From Pseudonocardia sp. ICBG1293 (GTDB lineage: Bacteria > Actinomycetota > Actinomycetes > Mycobacteriales > Pseudonocardiaceae): DNA of 64,000 nt. Below, piece by piece: positions 25,056 through 32,748 of the stretch (positions within the stretch are counted from its first letter, which is position 1; the number at the start of each line of letters is the position of its first letter). Below the pieces are notes generated by a model that was given only the letters and a program-made list of their open reading frames with translations, did no database searches and was not told where the DNA came from. The DNA is taken from positions 62,001-126,000 of the forward strand of contig NZ_JAHLEL010000051.1 in the NCBI RefSeq assembly GCF_020131355.1, in the 5' to 3' direction. The translations under genes and the position numbers were made by a program.

Positions 25056-26033
25056 TCAGAGCAGCGCGCGGACCGCGCCCACGGGCGTGCCGTGGCCGAG
25101 CACGTCGGTGCGGGTCACCGCGGTGAGTGCGTCGGACCCGGCGCCGAGGGACTCCAGCACGGCGCGGGCGACGACCGGCAGCGGTCGCGGCGACCCGTCC
25201 AGCACGGTGACGGCGAACGCCCGTCCGTCGGGCAGCGCGGCCGCCAGCACGCCCTCGGCGCCGTCCTTGGCGACAAGGCCCGGCACCGCACCCGCGAGCA
25301 GGGTGACCGGCCGGTCCGTACCGCCGACCCACCACGGATGGGCGCGGACCGCGGCCCCGCCCCGGCCCTCGGGGGTGTCCGGGGCGGCCGTCGCGAGCGT
25401 CGCGAACGCCCGGGCCAGCCCGGCCGGGGTGGTGTCGAACAGCGGTGCCCCGCACCCGTCGACGGTGGTGACACCGACCGGCACCCCGGTCAGCTCCGCG
25501 ACGGTGTCCCGGACCAGCCGCTGCAGCGGGTGCGCGGGGTCGCGGTAGCCGGCCGTCGGCCAGCCCGCGGCGACACAGGCGGCGAGCATCGCCGCGTGCT
25601 TGCCCGAGCAGTTCTGCAGCACCGGCGACGGTGCCGTGCCCGCCGCCCGCGCGAGCGCCGCGGCCTCGACGCCCAGCGGCAGGTCGGGGGTGTTGTCCAG
25701 GTCGGCCTCGCCGAGCCCGGCGCCGGCCAGGATCCGCCGCACGCCGTCGACGTGGCCGGGCTCGCCGGAGTGCGATGCGCAGGCCAGCGCGAGCAGCTCG
25801 CCGTCGAGGTCCAGCCCGGCCCGCAGCATCGCCACGGTCTGCACCGGCTTGAGCGCCGAGCGCGGCAGGAACGTGGCGTCCGGGTCACCGGAGCCGGTCA
25901 CGGTGCCGTCGGGGTGGTGCACCGCGACGGTGCCCAGGTGCACCGACTCGACGGTGCCCTCCCGCTCGACGGCGGCCAGCGGCACGGCGGCGTCCAGGAC
26001 GGTCCTCGCGGTGGATCGGGTGGAGACGGTCAC
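25056..26033 (-). CDS. Asparaginase-II family protein (PF06089 type)
   Basis: A 325-residue protein of the thermolabile (Rhizobium-type) L-asparaginase family, which is unrelated to AnsA/AnsB and hydrolyses asparagine to aspartate and ammonia. Family signatures are FLPRSALKPVQ near residue 55, ALACASHSGEPGHV near 83, LQNCSGKHAAML near 138 with the conserved Ser-Lys pair and metal-site cysteine, and VDGCGAPLFDT near 193. ATG 26033 is the family start. It is monocistronic. Some homologues have other amidase activities, so the substrate is inferred. Confidence 0.83.
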   Translation of the reverse strand: MTVSTRSTARTVLDAAVPLAAVEREGTVESVHLGTVAVHHPDGTVTGSGDPDATFLPRSALKPVQTVAMLRAGLDLDGELLALACASHSGEPGHVDGVRRILAGAGLGEADLDNTPDLPLGVEAAALARAAGTAPSPVLQNCSGKHAAMLAACVAAGWPTAGYRDPAHPLQRLVRDTVAELTGVPVGVTTVDGCGAPLFDTTPAGLARAFATLATAAPDTPEGRGGAAVRAHPWWVGGTDRPVTLLAGAVPGLVAKDGAEGVLAAALPDGRAFAVTVLDGSPRPLPVVARAVLESLGAGSDALTAVTRTDVLGHGTPVGAVRALL

Positions 26034-26108
26034 CCCGGCGACGCTACGTCGGCCCGACGACCCGTCCCCGGGCGGGGACCGGGACCGGCGCCGGGCCGCC
26101 CGGGCCCG

Positions 26109-26777
26109 TCAGCTCGCCGAGCGGGTGTCCTGCCCGCCGAGGGCGGTGAACTGCGGGAGCGGGCGCCGGCAGAGGAAGGTGCGGGCGGGCGGCGGGTTGC
26201 GCCACTCGGTCGCGGTCTCGACCACCTCGTCGAAGTGGGTGTCGAGCAGGTCGCGCAGCTGCCGCACCCGGTTCGGCAGCGCCATCCAGGTGATGATCAT
26301 GCTCATGACGCCGCCCGGCACCAGCCGGCGCGCGATCGTGCCCATCACCTGCAGGCGCAGGGTCTGCGGGAACACCGCCCACGGCAGGGTCGAGACGAAC
26401 GCGTCGACCTCGGTGATGCCGGCGTCGTCGAGGATCCGGTCGAGGTCGGCGACGTCGCCCTGCACGACCTCCAGCCACGGCTTGTGCCGGCGCAGGTGGG
26501 CGACCAGCTCGTCGTCGATCTCGATCGCGAGGTAGCGGGCGTGCGGGCCGAGGCGCTCGCGGATCGGCTCGGCGAGCACGCCCGGCCCCGCCCCCAGCTC
26601 GACGACGACGCCGTTCGTCCCGCGCGGCACCACCCCGGCGAGCTGGCGGCACAGCCGCCGCCCGGTCAGGAACGGGGTCGCGAGCTGGTCCATCTTCGAG
26701 AACGAGCGTTTGAGGAAGACGGCGTGGTCGGGTCGGCCCATGCGCACCATCGTGGCGGCCGCGGGCTCCGCGGTCAT
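26109..26777 (-). CDS. Class I SAM-dependent methyltransferase (phospholipid N-methyltransferase/KsgA-like)
   Basis: A 222-residue methyltransferase. It carries the AdoMet motif VVVELGAGPGVLAEPI near residue 53, an acidic loop IEIDDELVAHL near 78, VQGDVADL near 100 and a motif IV-like STLPWAVFP near 121. This resembles PmtA-like and rRNA adenine dimethylase-like enzymes; phospholipid headgroup methylation is possible but unproven. ATG 26777 is taken as start; ATG 26750 and 26741 are alternatives, none with a strong ribosome site. It is divergent from the gntR-pxp operon. Confidence 0.7.
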   Translation of the reverse strand: MTAEPAAATMVRMGRPDHAVFLKRSFSKMDQLATPFLTGRRLCRQLAGVVPRGTNGVVVELGAGPGVLAEPIRERLGPHARYLAIEIDDELVAHLRRHKPWLEVVQGDVADLDRILDDAGITEVDAFVSTLPWAVFPQTLRLQVMGTIARRLVPGGVMSMIITWMALPNRVRQLRDLLDTHFDEVVETATEWRNPPPARTFLCRRPLPQFTALGGQDTRSAS

Positions 26778-26861
26778 GTCGGGGCGACCCGGGTCACTCC
26801 GCCGCGCCCGCGACAGGTGTGTGTCCTGCGGTGTCGGTCCTAAGCGCGGCGACGGGGTCTT

Positions 26862-26887
26862 CCGTACACGCTGGATCCACCGTATAC
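26862..26887 (+). promoter_or_regulatory. Direct-repeat operator and leaderless promoter of the pxp operon
   Basis: CCGTACAC (26862-26869) and CCGTATAC (26880-26887) form an 18-bp-spaced direct repeat. The second overlaps a TATACA -10 box whose end is only 6 nt from the GntR ATG, implying a leaderless transcript and autorepression by occlusion. Confidence 0.45.
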
Positions 26888-26894
26888 AGAACGC

Positions 26895-27569
26895 ATGGCT
26901 TCGGATGACGCGCTGGTCGACGCCCTGCGTCGCGCGATCGTGGAGGGCGTGTACCCGCCCGGCCACCGGCTGGTCCAGGAGGAGCTCGCGGACCGCTACG
27001 GCGTGAGCCGCATCCCGCTGCGGGAGGCGCTGCGCACGCTGGTGGGGGAGGGCCTGCTGCGCAGCGAGGCCGGGCGCGGCACCTTCGTCACCGAGCTGGA
27101 CCTGGCCGAGATCGACGAGATCTACGACCTGCGCCGGATGGTCGAGCCCAGCTTCGCCCCGCACGTCGCGGAACGGGTGTCGCGGCGCGACGTCGCCCGC
27201 TTCGACGGGATGGCCGGCGACATGGACCGGGTCACCGACACCGGCGCCGCCGCCTGGTCGCGCACCAACCTCGCGTTCCACCTGGACATGTACCGGCTCG
27301 CCGGGCTGCCGCTGCGCTACGAGCTCATCTCCCGGCTCTACCACCGCCTCGAGCCCTACTCCCGGTTCTACGTGCACGGCACCGGCGCCTACGACCGCGT
27401 GCAGGACGAGCACCGGGGGATGGTCCAGGCACTGGCCGACGGCGACGCCGACGAGCTCCGCGGTCTCGTGCTCGCCCACATCGACGGCGGCCAGGACGGG
27501 CTGCACGCCGCCTGGTCGGCCGACCGTGGCGAACTGTCCGCGTTCTGGGCCGGACGGGACGCGCGATGA
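26895..27569 (+). CDS. GntR/FCD regulator of the 5-oxoproline operon
   Basis: A 224-residue GntR regulator with an N-terminal winged helix (about residues 15-65, VQEELADRYGVSRIPLREALRTL). The C-terminal FCD domain includes IYDLRRMVEPSFAPH near 80 and the metal-site histidines in NLAFHLDMYRLAG and QDEHRGMVQAL. Its stop overlaps the pxpA start (ATGA), so it is the first gene of a pxp operon it probably controls. The effector could be 5-oxoproline or glutamate, inferred from context only. Confidence 0.87.
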   Translation: MASDDALVDALRRAIVEGVYPPGHRLVQEELADRYGVSRIPLREALRTLVGEGLLRSEAGRGTFVTELDLAEIDEIYDLRRMVEPSFAPHVAERVSRRDVARFDGMAGDMDRVTDTGAAAWSRTNLAFHLDMYRLAGLPLRYELISRLYHRLEPYSRFYVHGTGAYDRVQDEHRGMVQALADGDADELRGLVLAHIDGGQDGLHAAWSADRGELSAFWAGRDAR

Positions 27570-28357
27570 TCGCGCTGAACACCGACGTCGGGGAGGGGTT
27601 CGGCGCCTGGGTGTCCGACGACCGGCCGCTGCTCGACGTCGTCGACGCCGCCAACGTCGCCTGCGGCTTCCACGCCGGCGACCCGGACGTCATGCGCCGC
27701 ACCTGTGCGGACTGCGCGGCCCGCGGCGTGGCGGTCGGGGCCCACGTCTCCTACCGCGACCTCGCCGGGTTCGGCCGTCGCTTCGTCGACGTCGCCCGCG
27801 ACACACTGGTCAACGACGTCGTCTACCAGGTCGGCGCGCTCGCGGTGTTCGCCGCGGCGGCCGGCACCCGGGTCGGGTACGTCAAGGCGCACGGCGCGCT
27901 CTACCACGCCAGCGGCACCCACCCCGAGCACGCCGACGCGCTCGTCGAGGCCGTCCGGCTCGTCGACCCGGAACTGCCGCTGGTGTGCCTGCCCGGTACC
28001 GAGGTGTGGGAGCGCGCGCTCGCGGCCGGTCTCAGCCCGCGCGCCGAGGCGTTCCTCGACCGCGGCTGCACCCCGGCCGGGGGCCTGGTCCCGCGCGGAC
28101 GGCCCGGCGACCTGGTCCGTGACCCCGCCGAGGCCGCCGCCCGCGCCGTCTCGATCGCCCGCGACGGGACGGTCACCGCCGTCGACGGGACCGTCGTCGC
28201 CGTGGGTCCGCCCGGGGGCCCGGTCGCCGCGCTGTGCGTGCACGGCGACACCCCCGGCGCCGAGGCCCTGGCCCGCGCGGCCCGCGACGCCCTGGCCACC
28301 GCCGGGATCGGCTGCGGTGCGGCCCCGCTGGCCCCGCTCGCCGGGGCGGCCCGGTGA
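27566..28357 (+). CDS. pxpA: 5-oxoprolinase subunit A
   Basis: A 263-residue LamB/YcsF-family protein, the PxpA subunit of bacterial ATP-dependent 5-oxoprolinase, which opens 5-oxo-L-proline to glutamate. Signatures are LNTDVGEGFGAW at residues 4-15, NVACGFHAGDPDVMRRT near 30 and VKAHGALYH near 107. ATG overlaps the gntR stop and its own stop overlaps pxpB, so the three subunits are translationally coupled. Cytosolic. Confidence 0.94.
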   Translation: MIALNTDVGEGFGAWVSDDRPLLDVVDAANVACGFHAGDPDVMRRTCADCAARGVAVGAHVSYRDLAGFGRRFVDVARDTLVNDVVYQVGALAVFAAAAGTRVGYVKAHGALYHASGTHPEHADALVEAVRLVDPELPLVCLPGTEVWERALAAGLSPRAEAFLDRGCTPAGGLVPRGRPGDLVRDPAEAAARAVSIARDGTVTAVDGTVVAVGPPGGPVAALCVHGDTPGAEALARAARDALATAGIGCGAAPLAPLAGAAR

Positions 28358-28989
28358 CCGCGCCCGCCGTGCACCGCGCCGGCGACCGGTCCTGGGTCGT
28401 GGACTGCCTCCCCGGGACCGTGCGGGCGGTCGCCGACGGCGCCGCGACCGACGGCTGGGACGCCTGGGTGACCGACGTCGTCCCCGCCGCGGCCACCGTG
28501 CTGGTCGTCACCCGTCCCGGCACCCGGATGGCCGCGCTGCGCCGCCACCTGCGCACCCTCGCCGCCGGCGCGGACGCCGGCGCGGGCCCGTCCGGCCCGG
28601 CGCCGCGCACGGTCGAGGTCGGGGTCCGCTACGACGGCGCCGACCTGCTCGCCGTCGCCGACCGGCTCGGGACCACCCCGGCCGGGGTCGCCCGGGCGCA
28701 CACCGCCGCGGCCCACCACGTCGGTTTCTTCGGGTTCGCCCCCGGGTTCGCCTACCTCGACGGGCTCCCCGACGGGCTGCGGCTGCCCCGGCTGTCCACC
28801 CCGCGGCCCCGGGTCGAGGCCGGGGTCGTCGCGATCGCCGGGAACCAGACCGTGGTCTACCCGGGTGGGACACCCGGTGGCTGGCACCAGATCGGCACCA
28901 CCACGGCCGTCCTCTGGGACGTCGACGCCACCCCGCCCAACCGGCTCGGGCTCGGCGATCGTGTCCGCTTCGTGGAGGTCCCCGGATGA
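28354..28989 (+). CDS. pxpB: 5-oxoprolinase subunit B (KipI-like)
   Basis: A 211-residue PxpB/KipI-type protein (PF02682, allophanate hydrolase subunit 1 fold). The conserved block HHVGFFGFAPGFAYLDGLP is at about residues 121-139, followed by RVEAGVVAIAGNQTVVYPGG (in part) and GGWHQIGTT. With PxpC it forms the ATP-using part of 5-oxoprolinase. GTG 28354 overlaps the pxpA stop and its TGA overlaps the pxpC ATG. Confidence 0.93.
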   Translation: MTAPAVHRAGDRSWVVDCLPGTVRAVADGAATDGWDAWVTDVVPAAATVLVVTRPGTRMAALRRHLRTLAAGADAGAGPSGPAPRTVEVGVRYDGADLLAVADRLGTTPAGVARAHTAAAHHVGFFGFAPGFAYLDGLPDGLRLPRLSTPRPRVEAGVVAIAGNQTVVYPGGTPGGWHQIGTTTAVLWDVDATPPNRLGLGDRVRFVEVPG

Positions 28990-29933
28990 CCGCGCTGCTC
29001 GACCCGCCCGCCCGCGCCGTCTCCGTCCCGTCGGCCGCGGATCCCGGCTCCGGCCCGCGGCTGCGGGTGCTCGACGCCCGGCCGGGCGCCAGCGTGCAGG
29101 ACTCGGGCCGCCCCGGGCTCGCGCACCTCGGCGTTACCGCCTCCGGGCCGGTCGACCGGGCCGCCTTCGCCACCGCGAACCGCCTGGTCGGCAACCGCCC
29201 CGGGGAGGCCGCCGTCGAGGTCACCCTGGGCGGTCTGGCGGTGGTCCTCGACGCGCCGCGCTGGGTGGCGGTCACCGGCGCCCCGGTCCCGGTCACCCTC
29301 GACGGCCGTCCGGTCGCCGACCCGCGCTGCCTGCGGGTTCCGGCCGGGGCGCAGCTGCGGCTCGGCACGCCGGCGCGCGGGCTGCGCAGCTACCTCGCCG
29401 TCGGCGGCGGGATCCGCCCCACCCCCGTGCTCGGCTCCCGCGCCCGGGACTCGCTGACCGGGCTCGGACCGCCCGCCGTCACCCCGGGCGTCGAGCTGCC
29501 GCTCGGTCCCGTGCCGGGCGAGCCGCCCGCGGTGCCGGTCGAGCTCGCGGCGCCCCGGCTGCCCGGTCCCGCCACCCGGGTCCGGTTCCACTGGGGTCCG
29601 CGCGACGGGGTCCTGGGCCCGGCCGACCGTGCGCTGCTCGGCCGAGCGGTGTGGCGGGTCTCCGGGCACTGCGACCGGGTCGGCATCCGGCTCACCGGCG
29701 CCACCCTCGCCGTGGGGGACCGGTCGCTGCCCAGCGAGGGTGTGCCGCTCGGCGCCGTCCAGGTCCCGCCGTCGGGCGAGCCCATCCTGTTCCTCGCCGA
29801 TCACCCCGTGACCGGCGGCTACCCCGTCGTCGGCGTCGTCGCCGACGCCGACATCGACCTCCTCGGCCAGCTCCGGCCCGGGGACCCCCTGCGTCTGGAC
29901 GCCGTTCCGTCCGGACGCGACACCGAAGGATGA
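28986..29933 (+). CDS. pxpC: 5-oxoprolinase subunit C (KipA-like)
   Basis: A 315-residue biotin-dependent carboxyltransferase-fold protein (PF02626). Signatures are VQDSGRPGLAHLGV near residue 37, GPVDRAAFATANRLVGN near 52, RSYLAVGGGI near 135 and HCDRVGIRLTG near 230. It forms the catalytic partner of PxpB in 5-oxoprolinase. Both overlaps (ATGA) are intact. The glyoxalase-fold gene follows after 11 bp with its own GAGAGG ribosome site. Confidence 0.93.
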   Translation: MTALLDPPARAVSVPSAADPGSGPRLRVLDARPGASVQDSGRPGLAHLGVTASGPVDRAAFATANRLVGNRPGEAAVEVTLGGLAVVLDAPRWVAVTGAPVPVTLDGRPVADPRCLRVPAGAQLRLGTPARGLRSYLAVGGGIRPTPVLGSRARDSLTGLGPPAVTPGVELPLGPVPGEPPAVPVELAAPRLPGPATRVRFHWGPRDGVLGPADRALLGRAVWRVSGHCDRVGIRLTGATLAVGDRSLPSEGVPLGAVQVPPSGEPILFLADHPVTGGYPVVGVVADADIDLLGQLRPGDPLRLDAVPSGRDTEG

Positions 29934-29944
29934 GAGGTACCCCT

Positions 29945-30418
29945 GTGTCCGCACCGACCACGGAAACCGCCGCGATCGTCACCTCCGTGCGCCCGCCGTT
30001 CCACCTGGCGATCCCGGTGGACGACATCGAGGCGGCCCGCGAGTTCTACGGCACCCTGCTCGGCTTCCCCCGCGGCCGCTCCGCCGAACGCTGGACCGAC
30101 TGGAACGTCGCGGGCCACCAGGTCGTGACCCATCAGGTCGGCGAGCCGTCGGACACCCCGCGCGCGGGTGTCGCCGGCACCAACCCCGTCGACGGCCACG
30201 ACGTACCCGTCCCGCATTTCGGTCTCGTCCTGAGCGTGCCCGAGTTCCGCGCACTGGCCGAGCGGCTGACCGCGGCGGGCACTCAGTTCGTCATCGAGCC
30301 GTACGTCCGGTTCGAGGGCGAGCCGGGGGAGCAGTGGACGATGTTCTTCCTCGACCCCGCGGGCAACGCGCTCGAGTTCAAGGCGTTCGCCGACCCCGAG
30401 CAGCTGTTCGCCGTCTGA
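29945..30418 (+). CDS. VOC (glyoxalase/dioxygenase superfamily) protein
   Basis: A 157-residue vicinal-oxygen-chelate protein. It begins FHLAIPVDDIEAAREFYGTL at about residue 20, with a candidate metal His21. VPHFGLVLSVPEF near 85 and the C-terminal FFLDPAGNALEFKAF with the metal Glu complete the paired beta-alpha-beta-beta-beta modules. GTG 29945 is preceded by GAGAGG. It is the last gene before a terminator hairpin and is probably in the pxp operon. The reaction is unknown; a lactam or keto-acid handling role is a guess. Confidence 0.8.
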   Translation: MSAPTTETAAIVTSVRPPFHLAIPVDDIEAAREFYGTLLGFPRGRSAERWTDWNVAGHQVVTHQVGEPSDTPRAGVAGTNPVDGHDVPVPHFGLVLSVPEFRALAERLTAAGTQFVIEPYVRFEGEPGEQWTMFFLDPAGNALEFKAFADPEQLFAV

Positions 30419-30460
30419 TCCCCGCACGGTCGCGGCCCGTCCCGGACGGGCCCGCGGCCG

Positions 30461-30494
30461 GGGTCATCGGCGGGATGCCGCCCGCCGATGACCC
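30461..30494 (+). terminator. Hairpin terminator after the pxp/VOC genes
   Basis: A perfect 14-bp stem (GGGTCATCGGCGGG and complement) with a 6-nt loop begins 43 nt past the VOC stop. The MHS permease that follows either has its own promoter in the remaining 100 bp or is reached by readthrough. Confidence 0.7.
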
Positions 30495-30597
30495 GCTGTG
30501 CCACCGGTGTCGCCGTACCGCGCGCGCCGGGTCTCTCCACCCATCACACCGCGATCACGCCTGCCCGCAGCAGCGGGACCCCCACCGGGAGACACCC

Positions 30598-31929
30598 ATG
30601 ACCCTATCAAGCGACGCCCCTACCGGGCGGGCCGACGAGAACCCCGCCACCCCGCCGCCGAGCGCGTCCCGGTCCCGCCGGGCCGCACTCGCGGCGGCGT
30701 GCGGGACCGCGGTCGAGTACTACGAGTTCGGCGTCTACGGCTACCTGGCCGTGGTCATCGGACCGCTGTTCTTCCCCAGCGCCGACCCGGTCGCCTCGCT
30801 GCTGTCGACACTGGCCGTGTTCGGCAGCGCGTTCCTCATGCGCCCGCTCGGCGGGATCGTCCTCGGCCGGCTCGGCGACCGCCTGGGCCGCAAACCCGTC
30901 CTGGTCTTCACCATCACCGGGATGGGCACCGCGACCGCCCTGGTCAGGCTGCTGCCGACCGCGGCCACCGCGGGCCTGCTCGCCCCGGCCCTGCTGGTGC
31001 TCGCCCGGCTCGCGCAGGGCTTCTTCGCCGGGGGCGAGGTGCCCGGCTCGGCCACCTACCTGGCCGAGTCCTCCCCGCCGGGGCGGCGTGGCTTCTTCGG
31101 GTCGTTCACCCCGGTCGGGGTCGCGCTCGGCGGCGGCACCGCCGCGCTGGTCGCGGGCATCACCTCCACCCTGCTGACGGCCGAGCAGCTGAGCGCGTTC
31201 GGCTGGCGGATCCCGTTCCTGCTCGCACTGCCGCTGGTCGTGCTGACCCTGATCGCCCGGCACCGGCTGGAGGACTCCGAGGAGTTCCAGCAGGGCCGCG
31301 CGGCCGGTGAGCTGCCCGAGTCCCCGGTCCGTGAGGTGTTCACCCACCACCGGCGCGCACTGGTGACCGTCCTGTTGCTGGCCACCGGGTCGAACGCGGG
31401 CTACTGGATCGGCCTGATCTTCATGAACATCTACCTGACCTCGGAGCTGGGCTACCCGACGTCGAGCACGTTCTGGCTGATGGCCGCGATCGGGCTGTTC
31501 GTGGCCTGCCTGATGCCGGTCGCCGGCGCGCTGTCGGACCGCTTCGGCCGCAAGAAGCTCATCGTCGCCGGGTTCCTCGGCTACTCCGTGCTGGTCCTCC
31601 CGACGATGGCGCTGATGGGCACCGGCGACTTCACCCTCGCCGTCCTCGGCATGTTCCTGCTGGCCCTGCCGATGCCGGTCGTGCAGGCCGTCACCTACCC
31701 CACCTACGCCGAGCAGTTCCCCACCCGGGTCCGCTACACCGGCCTCTCGCTCGCCTTCAACGGCGGCACCATCATCGGCGGCGGCCTCACCCCGTTCCTC
31801 GCGACCTGGCTGACCTCGGTCACCGGCGACCCGCTCGCGCCGGGCTACCTGCTGATGGTCGCGACGGTCGTCGCCCTGCTCACCCTGCTCACCGTCCGCG
31901 AGACCGCCCGCCGGGAGCTGGCCCGATGA
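30598..31929 (+). CDS. MHS-family MFS permease
   Basis: A 443-residue 12-helix symporter. The MHS signature AACGTAVEYYEFGVYGYLAV is near residue 33, loop motif GRLGDRLGRKP near 92, and RLAQGFFAGGEVPGSATYL near 137 in place of the usual GGEWGG. Its stop overlaps the DUF1445 start (ATGA), and it lies downstream of pxpABC. Import of 5-oxoproline, glutamate or a related acid is therefore a reasonable inference. Confidence 0.87.
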   Translation: MTLSSDAPTGRADENPATPPPSASRSRRAALAAACGTAVEYYEFGVYGYLAVVIGPLFFPSADPVASLLSTLAVFGSAFLMRPLGGIVLGRLGDRLGRKPVLVFTITGMGTATALVRLLPTAATAGLLAPALLVLARLAQGFFAGGEVPGSATYLAESSPPGRRGFFGSFTPVGVALGGGTAALVAGITSTLLTAEQLSAFGWRIPFLLALPLVVLTLIARHRLEDSEEFQQGRAAGELPESPVREVFTHHRRALVTVLLLATGSNAGYWIGLIFMNIYLTSELGYPTSSTFWLMAAIGLFVACLMPVAGALSDRFGRKKLIVAGFLGYSVLVLPTMALMGTGDFTLAVLGMFLLALPMPVVQAVTYPTYAEQFPTRVRYTGLSLAFNGGTIIGGGLTPFLATWLTSVTGDPLAPGYLLMVATVVALLTLLTVRETARRELAR

Positions 31930-32732
31930 CCGCCGTCGCCGCACCCGGCACCCCGGCCGAGCTGCGCGCGCTCGCGGCGGCGGGCACCTGGACCGGTCCG
32001 ACCGCGGGTCTGTTCGGCGGACACCAGCAGGCCAACCTGGTGGTCGTCCCACAGGCGGTGGCGTACGAGTTCCTGCTGTTCTGCGTGCGCAACCCGACGC
32101 CGTGCCCGCTGCTGGGCGTCGGGGACACCGGGGACCCGGTCGTCACCGTCGGGGACACCCGGGTCGACGTCCGCACCGACTTCCCGCGCTACCGGACCTG
32201 GGACCACGGTGTCCCCGGCCCCGAGCCCACCGACCTGTGCGACCGGTGGCGTGCGGACTCGGTGGCCTTCCTGCTCGGCTGCAGCCACACCTTCGAGGAA
32301 CCGCTGGAGCGGGCCGGGGTCCCGGTGCGGCGCAACCCGGCCTCGTCCGCACCCGCGGTGTACGTCACGACCCGCCCGACCGTGCCCGCGGGCCGGGTGC
32401 ACGGACCGCTCGTGGTGAGCATGCGCGCGGTGCCCGCCGCGCTCGTCGCCCGGGCCGCCGAGGTGACCGCCCGCTACCCGACCGGGCACGGGGCACCGGT
32501 GCACGCCGGGGACCCGGCCGCGCTCGGGATCACCGACCTGACCCGGCCGGACTTCGGGCCGGAGCCGGTCGTCGAGGACGGTGACGTGCCGGTGTTCTGG
32601 GCCTGCGGCGTGACCCCGCAGCTGGCCCTGCCCGGCTGCGGTGCCGAGTACGTGTTCACCCACGCGGCCGGGCACATGGTGGTGCTGGACCACTCCGTCG
32701 ACGCGGCCGCGACCACGGGCCCGCGCCGATGA
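31926..32732 (+). CDS. DUF1445 / D-glutamate cyclase-like putative hydro-lyase
   Basis: A 268-residue member of the DUF1445 family (PF07286, 'putative hydro-lyase', YcsI). The mammalian member's related domain is D-glutamate cyclase, which forms 5-oxo-D-proline. Family blocks visible are HQQANLVVVPQAVAYEFLLF near residue 40, RTDFPRYRTWDHG near 80, SFLLG-type AFLLGCSHTFEEPL near 115 and a C-terminal FTHAAGHMVVLD. The ATG overlaps the permease stop. YcsI also sits beside kipI/kipA in Bacillus, so the pairing with pxpABC is conserved and hints at D-glutamate/5-oxoproline metabolism. Confidence 0.85.
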   Translation: MTAVAAPGTPAELRALAAAGTWTGPTAGLFGGHQQANLVVVPQAVAYEFLLFCVRNPTPCPLLGVGDTGDPVVTVGDTRVDVRTDFPRYRTWDHGVPGPEPTDLCDRWRADSVAFLLGCSHTFEEPLERAGVPVRRNPASSAPAVYVTTRPTVPAGRVHGPLVVSMRAVPAALVARAAEVTARYPTGHGAPVHAGDPAALGITDLTRPDFGPEPVVEDGDVPVFWACGVTPQLALPGCGAEYVFTHAAGHMVVLDHSVDAAATTGPRR

Positions 32733-32748
32733 CGCCGCCGTCCCCCGC

